Below are positions 1 through 6,546 of a stretch of 64,000 nt of DNA, piece after piece (positions within the stretch are counted from its first letter, which is position 1; the number at the start of each line of letters is the position of its first letter). Location: positions 1 through 64,000 of the forward strand of contig NZ_CANMSK010000016.1 of NCBI RefSeq assembly GCF_947500655.1, given 5' to 3'. The notes beneath the pieces are model-generated. The model made no database searches. It saw nothing but the letters and a program-made list of their open reading frames with translations, and had not been told where the DNA came from. The position numbers and the translations under genes are program-made. This DNA is from an uncultured Psychrosphaera sp. GTDB taxonomy: Bacteria; Pseudomonadota; Gammaproteobacteria; Enterobacterales; Alteromonadaceae.

Positions 1-92
1 AACTATTATGGCTTTTGCTTTCAGCTAACCCACGATTAATTGGAGATCAGCACTTTCGTGGGGAGTCATTATGTCTATACGCAAGGAACTGC

Positions 93-473
93 ATGAGATT
101 ACTATTTTTATTTTTCGTATTGGCAGGAATAAGCTGTCATGTTGCGGCGAAAGGCGTGAAGAGCGTCCATGTTGAGAGAAGAGATATTGGTGAGACTCTT
201 GGAAAGTTTGTCCTTCCTGTTGCAATCGAAGGAAAAGGATATATTTCAAAAGAAGTTTGGCGTAGTCCGAAAGGAATAGTGTGTACAGTTTCATTATTCG
301 AGCATAGTAGTCAAAACAGGGGAACATTTGAATGTGTTTCACCGGAATTGTATAAAGCTCAGGTAGCTTTGGATTGTTCAGATAATTCCAGCGCTGAAAC
401 GGCAGTATACTTATTCTTCGGCAAGGTTAACAGCGAGGGGGAAGTCGGAAACTTCTATATTTGGTGCGAGTAA
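93..473 (+). CDS. small secreted protein, unknown function
   Basis: Encodes 126 residues beginning with a signal peptide (MRLLFLFFVLAGISCHVAA) and a probable signal peptidase cut near residues 19-20. The mature part carries four cysteines (in IVC, FEC, LDC and WCE contexts), which would allow two disulfides in the periplasm. The ATG at 93 was chosen because AAGGA lies 5 nt upstream and the signal peptide starts there. The same frame is open upstream to the window edge, but that extension looks like non-coding sequence. No family is recognised. It lies in a repeat-rich accessory region with no operon partner visible. Confidence 0.6.
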   Translation: MRLLFLFFVLAGISCHVAAKGVKSVHVERRDIGETLGKFVLPVAIEGKGYISKEVWRSPKGIVCTVSLFEHSSQNRGTFECVSPELYKAQVALDCSDNSSAETAVYLFFGKVNSEGEVGNFYIWCE

Positions 474-773
474 AAAGATAAAAGAGACAAAACTAAAACA
501 AAACTAAAAGAGACTCCAACTTCAATTTGACAGTTTTTTGAAGGCCAGATTCAAAGTCAGTTAGTTTCATTTAAAGTGGGTGGCTTCGTTATTTTTTCCC
601 CCAAACCAAAAACGTTTGTTTATCCATAAATCAACTGCTAAGTTATTACTATTATACTAATTTATAAGAAATAAAAAGTTTATTAGCGGAATAAAACCAC
701 CTGTGGATAACTTCCTTTAACAGGAATTCGAGTTAATAAGCTTTTATATGTCTAAACCTATCATGGAGTGTTA
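474..773. other. 300-bp non-coding stretch with repeat copy
   Basis: No gene is visible. The stretch starts with AAAGATAAAAGAG-like A/G-rich sequence (similar to 4388-4420), then holds repeat copy 1 (521-584). Further on there is one perfect DnaA-box-like 9-mer TGTGGATAA (702-710) and a one-mismatch copy at 620-628 in the opposite sense. The promoter of the gene at 774 must lie in the 3' half, but no clear -35/-10 pair stands out. Confidence 0.6.
521..584 (+). repeat. dispersed repeat, copy 1
   Basis: About 64 bp starting TTCAATTTGACAGTTTTTTG. It matches 2215-2278 at all but about four positions. Degenerate relatives of its left part (caatttga.agttttt) are seen at about 3569-3590 and 4430-4450. 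Each is preceded by an A/G-rich run ending in a GACAC/CACTC-like motif, as in dispersed intergenic repeats. The nature of the element (REP-like or a transposon end) is not known. Confidence 0.7.
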
Positions 774-1166
774 ATGTCAGAATCATGTAGTTGTGGCGAA
801 AAAGCCGAAATTGGTGCAACAGTAAAATTTCATTGTAAAGTTTGCTCAAATGTCATTGAGAGATTCACAGTTAAAAAACCACTAAAGGCGGCTGGGTTAG
901 CTGCAATTCTTGCATACGGTGGTAGTCAATTCATTGATTATGCAATAACAGATAATAGATATCCGCTAGATATTGAATATGCAGTTTTAGAAGCATGTGT
1001 TAGTTCACATAAACAGCCATTATCTTATAGCTCTTATGGCTCAAAGAAAAAAATATGTCTTTGTGCGCTTGAAGATACGATGAATGAAATTTCATATGTC
1101 AGATATAAAGTAAATGAAAAAGGCTTTTTAAAAGCCTTTGAAAGTAATGCTAAATCTTGTAAGTAG
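774..1166 (+). CDS. zinc-ribbon membrane-anchored small protein
   Basis: Encodes 130 residues. The N-terminus holds C-x-C and C-x-x-C knuckles (CSCGEK ... HCKVC, residues 5-25), a typical zinc-ribbon layout. One hydrophobic segment follows at about residues 40-55 (AAGLAAILAYGGSQFI), and the rest is probably soluble, with further cysteines (CLC near residue 103). The ATG at 774 has GGAG 5 nt upstream; a GTG two codons earlier overlaps that Shine-Dalgarno and is less likely. A strong terminator follows directly. No named family is recognised; similar zinc-ribbon plus TM proteins are common accessory genes. Confidence 0.65.
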   Translation: MSESCSCGEKAEIGATVKFHCKVCSNVIERFTVKKPLKAAGLAAILAYGGSQFIDYAITDNRYPLDIEYAVLEACVSSHKQPLSYSSYGSKKKICLCALEDTMNEISYVRYKVNEKGFLKAFESNAKSCK

Positions 1167-1194
1167 CTTGAAGAACCAAGCTACTTATTTTTAT
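1161..1194. terminator. bidirectional Rho-independent terminator
   Basis: A perfect 10-bp stem AAGTAGCTTG (1161-1170) / CAAGCTACTT (1177-1186) with a 6-nt loop, followed by ATTTTTATT. It overlaps the stop codon of the zinc-ribbon gene and lies just past the end of the minus-strand gene at 1198, so it probably serves both converging units. Confidence 0.85.
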
Positions 1195-1197
1195 TAA

Positions 1198-1329
1198 CTA
1201 TTCTAAATAATCATCGTTATTTGGGTTGTGTCCATCAGACCAGTCATCCATATCAGCATCATTGTTAGGGTTGTTAATATCAGACCAAAGATCTAATTCG
1301 TCGTCAGACATATTTGATGAATCAGGCAT
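1198..1329 (-). CDS. 43-aa acidic microprotein with doubled NPNND motif
   Basis: A short gene with an excellent start: AGGAG 7 nt before the ATG, overlapping the stop of the upstream gene. The product is 43 residues and extremely acidic. It contains two copies of one motif, DLWSDINNPNND and DDWSDGHNPNND, about 16 residues apart, so it is essentially a tandem duplication of W-S-D-x-x-N-P-N-N-D. Tiny bacterial proteins with a D-x-x-x-D-x-x-N-P-N motif exist, but I know no function. It forms a two-gene operon with the SMP-like gene at 1339-1515 (9 bp between them) and ends at the shared terminator. Its reading frame, ribosome site and motif repeat make it a convincing gene despite its length. 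Confidence 0.75.
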   Translation of the reverse strand: MPDSSNMSDDELDLWSDINNPNNDADMDDWSDGHNPNNDDYLE

Positions 1330-1338
1330 AAAATACTC

Positions 1339-1515
1339 CTATTTTGTTTTCGGTGGATTATTATCTCTAGTGGCAGCTGATTTTTCACCAGATTTACTTG
1401 CTGTTGACTGAGCTCTTGCAGCAAATGAACCTTTGGTAACTGTTCCGTTATTACTTTTTGCCTGTGCTGACTGAATTCGAGCAGCAGCGGCTTTTGACAT
1501 TGTGTTTTTAGACAT
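1339..1515 (-). CDS. 58-aa SMP-like (seed maturation protein type) small protein
   Basis: Encodes 58 residues, rich in Ala, Ser, Lys and Gln, with no hydrophobic core. The core reads SKAAAARIQSAQAK, then KGSFAARAQSTASK. This matches the pattern of the SMP domain (AAxxIQSAxAx...KGSFAARAQSAA) known from plant late-embryogenesis/seed maturation proteins and found sporadically in microbes. That assignment is from memory of the motif. AGGA lies 7 nt upstream of the ATG. It is the first gene of a two-gene minus-strand operon with the acidic microprotein; a basic or neutral and an acidic disordered partner encoded together suggests they may act as a pair (inference). A GTCCC/GGGAC inverted repeat lies upstream near 1551-1564. 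Confidence 0.75.
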   Translation of the reverse strand: MSKNTMSKAAAARIQSAQAKSNNGTVTKGSFAARAQSTASKSGEKSAATRDNNPPKTK

Positions 1516-1601
1516 GATATTTTCCTATTTAGTAAATTTAAATTAACGTCCCCGCTGGGACATTTATAAGATAGCAAGCACATAAGGGACAATTAGGGAC
1601 A

Positions 1602-1952
1602 ATGGAAACTGAAATTATTCAAAAAGAAATAAAAACACTTTTATCAAAACTTGGCTGGTCAATCCCTAAACTTGCCGAAGTCATTTATGTAGAAAAACAT
1701 GAAGATGATGAAGCTATTGACGAAGCTAAAGCTATAAATTCATTTACAGTGGCACTTAAAAAACAATTGACACGTAAAACTACAAACTCAATGCTTCTAG
1801 AAGAATATTTATTGATTATTTCCAATCATAGTGATTTTTGTAAGCTTGGTTTAACAGTCCCCTATTATGTTAAATCTAAAGTTTTGAGCGAAACTATGGA
1901 ATCAGGAATGAAAGATATATCGAAATTAATTACTAGCATATGTATTGAGTAA
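1602..1952 (+). CDS. hypothetical protein with HTH-like N-terminus
   Basis: Encodes 116 residues. The first 30 residues (LSKLGWSIPKLAEVIY) look like the first helices of a lambda-repressor-type fold, followed by a charged Glu/Asp/Lys stretch (EKHEDDEAIDEAKAI) and a helical remainder. I recall similar short proteins in gammaproteobacterial accessory regions but cannot name the family. The ATG at 1602 has a close AGGG; the upstream bases contain a short direct repeat of AGGGACAA, so the start is moderately certain. It is divergent from the SMP operon, and the 86 bp between them must hold both promoters. Confidence 0.55.
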   Translation: METEIIQKEIKTLLSKLGWSIPKLAEVIYVEKHEDDEAIDEAKAINSFTVALKKQLTRKTTNSMLLEEYLLIISNHSDFCKLGLTVPYYVKSKVLSETMESGMKDISKLITSICIE

Positions 1953-2257
1953 GCGACTTAACGAATCAATGGAGGCAGGTCACTTTGATTTTTAAATGGA
2001 TACATACAATTTATACTCGAGTGGTTGTATACGTGATTTTTTAGCTTCTCCTCTAAACTAGTGGTGGCTCGCCACTCGCAAAATCAATGGGTCAGATCAC
2101 TTTGATTTTTAAATGGATACATACAATTTATATTCGAGTGGTTGTATACGTGATTTTTTTTAGCTTTTCCTCGAAACTCGGGGCTCGTCTCTCGAAACTA
2201 AAGGATACACCCCCTCCAATTTGACAGTTTTTTGAAGACCAGATTCAAAGTCAGTTA
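1953..2257. other. 305-bp non-coding repeat region
   Basis: No gene is visible. The stretch is taken up by the tandem duplicated unit (1964-2174), CTCG-rich tracts (2065-2080, 2170-2200) and the start of dispersed repeat copy 2 (from 2215). Confidence 0.7.
1964..2174 (+). repeat. tandem duplication of a ~118-bp unit with palindromic core
   Basis: Copy A (about 1964-2054) and copy B (about 2082-2174) share AATCAATGG, TCACTTTGATTTTTAAATGG and the following 60 bases with only a few differences (for example tatacTCGAG against tattcTCGAG). Each core holds inverted arms ATACAA ... TTGTAT around CTCGAG, so a hairpin or protein site is possible. Both copies end in a CTC-rich tail (TCTCCTCTAAACT, TTTCCTCGAAACT). 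Confidence 0.8.
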
Positions 2258-2278
2258 GTGTCATTTAAAATGGGTGAC
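2215..2278 (+). repeat. dispersed repeat, copy 2 (breaks the toxin gene)
   Basis: About 94% identical to 521-584. Its right end (CATTTAAAATGGGTGA) runs directly into the surviving 3' half of the RelE-type toxin gene, so the repeat marks the breakpoint that removed the toxin's 5' half. Confidence 0.75.
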
Positions 2279-2443
2279 AAATCATTCTTTATATTTGGTT
2301 TTGCCAAGAACCAACGAGAGAATATCAGTGCAAAAGAATTAAAAGCACTAAAATTTATGGCTAAAGAGTTATTATGTTATTCAAATCTACAACTTAGTAA
2401 AGCCGTTAAGTCAGGTGAATTAATAAAGGTGAAAAAGTTATGA
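2258..2443 (+). pseudogene. 5'-truncated RelE/HigB-type toxin
   Basis: Only the C-terminal half of a type II RelE/ParE-superfamily toxin remains: DKSFFIFGFAKNQRENIS, KELKALKFMAKELL and a basic tail GELIKVKK. Intact members are about 110-125 residues and have a GKSGG(A/F)R segment just before the FFIFGF strand; here that segment and everything before it are missing and replaced by dispersed repeat copy 2. No Shine-Dalgarno precedes the possible GTG (2258) or ATG (2270) starts, so it is probably not translated into an active toxin. Its stop overlaps the antitoxin start (ATGA at 2440), the normal toxin-first order of this family. The RelE assignment comes from motif recognition. Confidence 0.8.
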
Positions 2444-2748
2444 GTAATAGTATTTTAGATGTCATGCATGACACCGCTAAAGGCTTGACTAATGGCGGTT
2501 CAATGGATGTTCAAACGATGCGTAAATTTGATGTGTTATGCCTACCTGAAGTAGAGCATTATGATGCTGCGCATATCAAGGCCATTCGAGAAAGTGTTCA
2601 TGTGAGTCAAAGTGTTTTTGCAGCGTACTTAAACACAAGTCCTTCAACGGTTAGATCATGGGAACAAGGTGGGAAATCACCAAGAGGAGCTTCTTTAAAA
2701 TTACTTAACTTAGTGGCACATAAGGGGTTAGAAGCGCTAGCTTATTAG
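2440..2748 (+). CDS. HigA/YiaG-like XRE antitoxin
   Basis: Encodes 102 residues and appears intact. The N-terminal half (SILDVMHDTAKGLTNGG, then MRKFDVLCLPEV) is the extension usual in antitoxins of this RelE/HigA family. The C-terminal half is an XRE-type helix-turn-helix: IKAIRESVHVSQSVFAAYLN, then TSPSTVRSWEQGGKSPRG, then a conserved LKLLNLV ending. It would bind the toxin and repress the operon promoter. Here the upstream toxin is truncated and the natural promoter, normally upstream of the toxin, has been lost, so this is an orphan antitoxin. It could still act in trans on related systems. The start is the ATG in the ATGA overlap. Confidence 0.85.
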   Translation: MSNSILDVMHDTAKGLTNGGSMDVQTMRKFDVLCLPEVEHYDAAHIKAIRESVHVSQSVFAAYLNTSPSTVRSWEQGGKSPRGASLKLLNLVAHKGLEALAY

Positions 2749-2866
2749 TTACTAGTAACACTATCCTTTCATCATAAATCATTATATGTATATAAATTGA
2801 ACGGGTGTCTCCGTTAATAGTTGAAAGTATTAACTGCTATGAAAAATAAAACCAGAGTCCTTATTT

Positions 2867-3442
2867 ATGCCAGAACCAGATCCAAATAAAATATTGTCAT
2901 TCACAACACCTGAAAAATTGGCTCAGTGGCTTAAGGCTAATCATTCTATTGAAAGTGAATTGTGGATTAAAATATTCAAGAAGAACTCTAAATTACCAAG
3001 TGTAACTTGGGATCATGTTGTAATTGAATCTTTGTGTTGGGGCTGGATTGACGGCATAAAAAAGTCATTAGACGAGCAAGCTTACCTTCAACGAATAACG
3101 CCTAGAAAAGTGAGGAGTAATTGGTCAAAAAGAAATGTTGAGCATGTTGAACGCTTGATCCGAGAAGAGCGAATGATGGAGCCTGGACTTGTTCATGTCA
3201 GTGCCGCTAAAGCTGATGGGCGTTGGGATAATGCTTATGTTGTTAGTGAAATGAAAGTGCCGGATGACTTCCTAGCCGCATTAGAAGACAAACATAAGGC
3301 GAAACAATTTTTTGAAACACTTAATAAATCAAGTCGTTATGTTATTGCTCATGGATTAAGAAGTGCGAAAAAACCTGAAACTAGGCAGAGGCGCTTTGCA
3401 AAATACATGGATATGATTGAGTGCGAAAAAAAGCCATTGTAG
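2867..3442 (+). CDS. YdeI/OmpD-associated (OmdA) family protein
   Basis: Encodes 191 residues. It matches the YdeI/OmdA family (bacteriocin-protection-like) by its order of motifs: F(x)TPEKLAQWL, ESELWIKIFKK, the hallmark ESLCWGWIDG near residue 55, then QRITPRKVRSNWSKRNVEHV, and a C-terminal RRFAKYMDMI segment. The family is cytoplasmic; members are linked to peptide resistance or membrane stress, but the biochemical role is unknown. The Shine-Dalgarno is weak. The upstream spacer carries a GGGTGTCTCCGTTAATAG fragment resembling the local repeats. It is a single-gene unit in the accessory islet. Confidence 0.8.
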   Translation: MPEPDPNKILSFTTPEKLAQWLKANHSIESELWIKIFKKNSKLPSVTWDHVVIESLCWGWIDGIKKSLDEQAYLQRITPRKVRSNWSKRNVEHVERLIREERMMEPGLVHVSAAKADGRWDNAYVVSEMKVPDDFLAALEDKHKAKQFFETLNKSSRYVIAHGLRSAKKPETRQRRFAKYMDMIECEKKPL

Positions 3443-3608
3443 GCTTTCTAAAGAGGAAATAAAGAGACACCCAACTTTAAATCATTACTTCTGTACATAA
3501 ATTTATAATCAATAGGATCAGGGTCTCTACGATCCCCAAAAATTAAAGGAATAGCAAGGCCATCCACCTCAATTTGAGTGTTTTCTAAACTATGAGTTGG
3601 AAAACGTT
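3443..3608. other. non-coding spacer with degenerate repeat pieces
   Basis: Contains GAGACACCCAACTTTAAA (from about 3466) and CTCAATTTGAGTGTTTTCT (from about 3568), which look like decayed pieces of the local dispersed repeat (compare 510-545 and 2212-2235). No terminator or promoter is clear. Confidence 0.4.
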
Positions 3609-3866
3609 ATGAGTCATATTATTCAAGCCTTTCCTCGAAACTCTTGGCTCACACCTAGCGTCCAACCTGTAAGAATTAGTTACATTTTTATGATTGTCCT
3701 TTCTTTTTTACGTGTTATTTTCATTGTTGTTGGCTGTACGCTCGGTGTCTTTGCGTTTTTGGCCTTAGGACTGGAAAGTTTACTTTTTGGGTTGGTATAT
3801 TTAAATCATCCCGTCAATTTCTTTTCTAAACGAATTAATATTAATCAAAGTTGGATGTATGTATAA
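3609..3866 (+). CDS. small membrane protein, unknown
   Basis: Encodes 85 residues from the ATG at 3609 (GGA about 7 nt upstream; a TTG at 3597 would add four residues). Two hydrophobic segments lie at about residues 27-45 and 48-68 (ISYIFMIVLSFLRVIFIVV and GVFAFLALGLESLLFGLVY), so an inner-membrane hairpin is likely. The N-terminal codons (CCTTTCCTCGAAACTC...GGCTCAC) come from the CTC-rich motif that also ends the tandem repeat at 2165-2190, so the start of the gene may have been built from repeat DNA. It overlaps the next gene by 8 bp. No family is recognised. Confidence 0.5.
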   Translation: MSHIIQAFPRNSWLTPSVQPVRISYIFMIVLSFLRVIFIVVGCTLGVFAFLALGLESLLFGLVYLNHPVNFFSKRININQSWMYV

Positions 3867-4308
3867 AACACTTGTGAAAGCTGGACTTTTTTTCTCGCTA
3901 TTATTACCACTTTTAAGCTTTGCTGCTCCTAAAGATAACTCCTCTGAATTTCATTTATTGATCAATAAGTTGGTGTCGGCTCAGCGTGATTTTGATAACG
4001 CCGCACTATCAGAACTTTTACATAGCGATTATGTGGAAGTTTCACCTGCGGGTGAAGTTGATCATAGAAAAGAAGTTTTGGGCTTCTATGATAAATCTCA
4101 TAAAGTGAAAGGGCAAAATAGTCCGCTAATTGAGATCAGTGAATTAGAAATGAAAATTGATGGAGAATATGCTTTTGTAATAGTAAAAGAAACTTTCACT
4201 ATTCCAGGTAGCGAACACAAATTTTCCATGAGGGTATCCTTTACTTTTAAGAAAACGGACAACAGTTGGTTATTCTATAATGCACAATACACAGGTATAC
4301 GCCCTTAA
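3859..4308 (+). CDS. secreted SnoaL/NTF2-like domain protein
   Basis: Encodes 149 residues: a signal peptide (MYKTLVKAGLFFSLLLPLLSFAA, cut after about residue 23), then a domain of about 125 residues with the layout of DUF4440/SnoaL-like NTF2 folds. That layout is a long helix (LINKLVSAQRDFDNAALSELL), a strand with HSDYVEVSPAGEV, a helix KEVLGFYD, then alternating strands ending FKKTDNSWLFYNAQYTGI. Such secreted domains bind small ligands or have unknown roles; no catalytic residues can be assigned. The start overlaps the membrane-protein gene by 8 bp, suggesting coupling. A terminator follows at 4328. Confidence 0.7.
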   Translation: MYKTLVKAGLFFSLLLPLLSFAAPKDNSSEFHLLINKLVSAQRDFDNAALSELLHSDYVEVSPAGEVDHRKEVLGFYDKSHKVKGQNSPLIEISELEMKIDGEYAFVIVKETFTIPGSEHKFSMRVSFTFKKTDNSWLFYNAQYTGIRP

Positions 4309-4327
4309 TTAATAATGCTTCATTAAA

Positions 4328-4365
4328 AAAGCTTGGTCATTACTTGGCCAAGCTTTGCTTTAATT
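4328..4365 (+). terminator. Rho-independent terminator
   Basis: A 9-bp stem AAAGCTTGG (4328-4336) / CCAAGCTTT (4348-4356) with an 11-nt loop, then GCTTTAATTT. It is preceded by an A-run, so it could also work on the minus strand. Confidence 0.75.
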
Positions 4366-4521
4366 TCTGTATTTTGAAAGATAACTAAAAAGATAAAAGA
4401 GGGTAAAAGAGGGTAAAAAAGGCACTCACTCAAATTCCACAGTTATTTAATTCAGCTGAAATTAACATTTTTTCTTTGTGCCCTCTGTGGTTAATTGCTT
4501 TTCTCGCCACTCGCCACTAAG

Positions 4522-5133
4522 TTATGCATTTACCTTGGATGTATTGTTGTTTGAGTATGGATTTTGAGTAAAGTACTCAAAACTGACAACGCATAATATT
4601 GCTAGTAATAGACTGTGTGGTAAGTATTGAATAACGTCACTGGCTATAGCAGACATAGGTAACAGGTACATCATCTTATGGAGTTTTCTTGCTTTTATCG
4701 TTTGATAACTTGCTAGGGCAATCCAATAGATAAGTAACAGCACCAATGCTGGAAATTCAATGTACCAAAAAACAATAGTTCTGAAGTTCACGCCATAAAT
4801 TTCACTTAACCAATATGTGCCAATATCTGCACAAAAAGCAATACTTAGCAGTAAGCTGGAAACATAAACTATACGGCTTGGGATTGCTTTTTTAATGTTG
4901 TGAATATTAAAAAATATTGCAGCATAGAAGAGCAGAGTAAAATGTCCAAAGTAAAAATATTGTTGTGGTGGTGAGTCCATTCTTGATGCAGCTTGCGGTA
5001 TGTCGATAAGGTTAGACATAATAACTTTTAGCATCGTAGGGCTTTGTTCACCATTCCATATTACGGACATAATTCCACTTAATATGAATAAAAAGGCGAT
5101 GAGAGTCATGTTTATTAAATGTCGATAATTCAT
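4522..5133 (-). CDS. polytopic membrane protein, unknown
   Basis: Encodes 203 residues with about six hydrophobic segments: residues 8-26, 62-78, 88-106, 118-140, 152-168 and 175-190. There are no enzyme motifs that I recognise. The start overlaps the stop of the SDR gene by one base (TAATG), so translation is very probably coupled to it. The pairing suggests work on a lipid or membrane substrate together with the SDR, but this is inference. The C-terminus is a short Asn-rich cytoplasmic or periplasmic tail. Confidence 0.7.
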   Translation of the reverse strand: MNYRHLINMTLIAFLFILSGIMSVIWNGEQSPTMLKVIMSNLIDIPQAASRMDSPPQQYFYFGHFTLLFYAAIFFNIHNIKKAIPSRIVYVSSLLLSIAFCADIGTYWLSEIYGVNFRTIVFWYIEFPALVLLLIYWIALASYQTIKARKLHKMMYLLPMSAIASDVIQYLPHSLLLAILCVVSFEYFTQNPYSNNNTSKVNA

Positions 5134-5852
5134 TAGCTTCCCTTATTCATTAACTTGCTTAACGTTTTTGGGGCTAAGCTGTATAGCAATCTGGCAAGTT
5201 TTGCTTTACCAACATAAATAACACCAGATTTATTAATCTTACTGATGATGAATTGTGCTAAATCGTCAGACGATAGTAATCCTTTATGTCCTCTTTTCTT
5301 GGTCATATCGGTAGCTACCATAGGTGGAATAATTTCTAGTACGCTAATTTTTTTATGGTCAGTATGTAAAATTTGACTAAATCTATGGATAGCTGTTTTG
5401 GTTATTGAATACATAGGGGATACTTTTCTGTGACAAAAGCCTAACACTGAGCCCATATTAATAATTTTAGGTTGTGAAGCTTGAAGAAGAAGGCTTTCCA
5501 GCCCTAAGGTTAAGTGAATTGGAGCCATAAGGTTGAGAGCGACTTCATATTGGTGACTATCCCAATTAAGGTCTTCAAGGGTTAACTCAAATTGTACACC
5601 TGCGTTGTTTATTAACAGATTTAAGTGAGGGGTTGTACTTTTCACTTGGTCGATTAACTTTAATCGTTCACTGTTTTTTGATAGATCGTATGCCCAATGA
5701 GTGAGGTTATTGGATTCGATCTCTTCGAGATCCCCTGGCGTTCTAGATATTGCGATTACATGATGGGTTAGCAATAACTGTTTTGTTAACGCTAAACCAA
5801 TACCGTTGCTAGCACCTGTGACTAGCGCGTACTTAATATTTTGTTGTTGCAT
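5133..5852 (-). CDS. short-chain dehydrogenase/reductase (SDR)
   Basis: Encodes 239 residues with a classical Rossmann SDR layout: TGASNGIG nucleotide-binding loop near residue 13, NNAG (about residue 82), the catalytic Ser in NMGSVLG and the Y-x-x-x-K pair in YSITK. The short size and the DltE-like order fit a cytoplasmic NAD(P)H-dependent oxidoreductase; the substrate is unknown. The ATG at 5852 is preferred to a TTG four codons earlier. It lies in one transcription direction with the Crp/Fnr-like gene upstream (119-bp gap) and the membrane gene downstream (1-bp overlap). Confidence 0.85.
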   Translation of the reverse strand: MQQQNIKYALVTGASNGIGLALTKQLLLTHHVIAISRTPGDLEEIESNNLTHWAYDLSKNSERLKLIDQVKSTTPHLNLLINNAGVQFELTLEDLNWDSHQYEVALNLMAPIHLTLGLESLLLQASQPKIINMGSVLGFCHRKVSPMYSITKTAIHRFSQILHTDHKKISVLEIIPPMVATDMTKKRGHKGLLSSDDLAQFIISKINKSGVIYVGKAKLARLLYSLAPKTLSKLMNKGS

Positions 5853-5971
5853 AGTATCATCCAATAATTGTTAGTGATTAGATGATAATTGGGATATCCA
5901 CCTCTGTAATTAACCCAAGTTAATAATGCTTTTTTATTTGAAAAAATTAACAGAGGCTAATTAAGCTGTAC

Positions 5972-6514
5972 TCAGGATAATAAATCGCTTTCATATACTC
6001 GTTTTTTTATCCGAGATAAACCAACAGGAGTCACACCTAAATAGCGAGCTAGATCATTTTGAGTGATTTTTTCTATTAAGTGAGGAGTGTTTTTAACCAG
6101 CAGTGAAAAACGTTGTTCTGCACTTAAGCATAAAAATTCAAATTCTCTTTTTTCTTTCTTCATCGAAAATTGAAGTAAGACATCAATTACCTCATTAGCA
6201 ACACTCACATCTTTATGACTGTATTCACGAAGTGCGGAAAATGAAATTTTTGTCAACCGAGTTGGTTGCAAACATAATAATCCAAAGGAACACGGCTCAC
6301 CTAAATAAGCAGACGCTAAGCTACCTATAATATCTTTGTGAGACAAAAAAGACTTAATCGACTCTTTACCTTCATCCGACAAATAATACGCTTTCAATAA
6401 ACCTGAGTTAATAAAATATAACGATGTATCTACATCTCCTTGTCTAAAAATATGCTCGCCAATATCTTTTTCAATTTGAATACCTTCGTTCTGCAAAAAA
6501 TCATAAAAACTCAT
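5972..6514 (-). CDS. Crp/Fnr-family transcription regulator
   Basis: Encodes 180 residues, shorter than Crp (209). The N-terminal cyclic-nucleotide-binding-type beta roll is visible (GEHIFRQGDVDTSLYFINSG, then KESIKSFLSHKDIIGS), but the canonical phosphate-binding cassette for cAMP is not, and there is no cysteine set for a [4Fe-4S] cluster as in Fnr. The C-terminal helix-turn-helix is ITQNDLARYLGVTPVGLSRI. The ligand is unknown. It is divergent from the DUF2141-VTT pair, with a perfect 14-bp palindrome between them (6547-6560), and upstream of the SDR/membrane pair on the same strand, so it may control both sides. Confidence 0.8.
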   Translation of the reverse strand: MSFYDFLQNEGIQIEKDIGEHIFRQGDVDTSLYFINSGLLKAYYLSDEGKESIKSFLSHKDIIGSLASAYLGEPCSFGLLCLQPTRLTKISFSALREYSHKDVSVANEVIDVLLQFSMKKEKREFEFLCLSAEQRFSLLVKNTPHLIEKITQNDLARYLGVTPVGLSRIKKRVYESDLLS

Positions 6515-6546
6515 ACGTTTTAACCTCGGTTAATGCGTGTTTAATT

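Noticed and set aside
1..92. Frame open from the window edge into the secreted protein gene
   Set aside because: The extension lacks a ribosome site and a sensible N-terminus; the signal peptide and AAGGA support the ATG at 93.
620..710. Two DnaA-box-like 9-mers (TTATCCATA at 620-628 and TGTGGATAA at 702-710)
   Set aside because: One perfect and one imperfect box are expected by chance in AT-rich DNA. There is no DnaA gene, box cluster or origin context.
1226..1411. Plus-strand open frame opposite the SMP micro-operon
   Set aside because: It lies antisense to two genes with clear ribosome sites and recognisable motifs; its own start has no Shine-Dalgarno and the product no family.
1293..1592. 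A 99-codon minus-strand frame across the same micro-operon
   Set aside because: It runs in another frame over the two small genes and the divergent promoter; the composition is not protein-like.
1..4500. Integron cassette array
   Set aside because: Small orphan genes suggested cassettes, but no attC-like paired RYYYAAC/GTTRRRY sites or integrase gene were seen, and gene directions differ.
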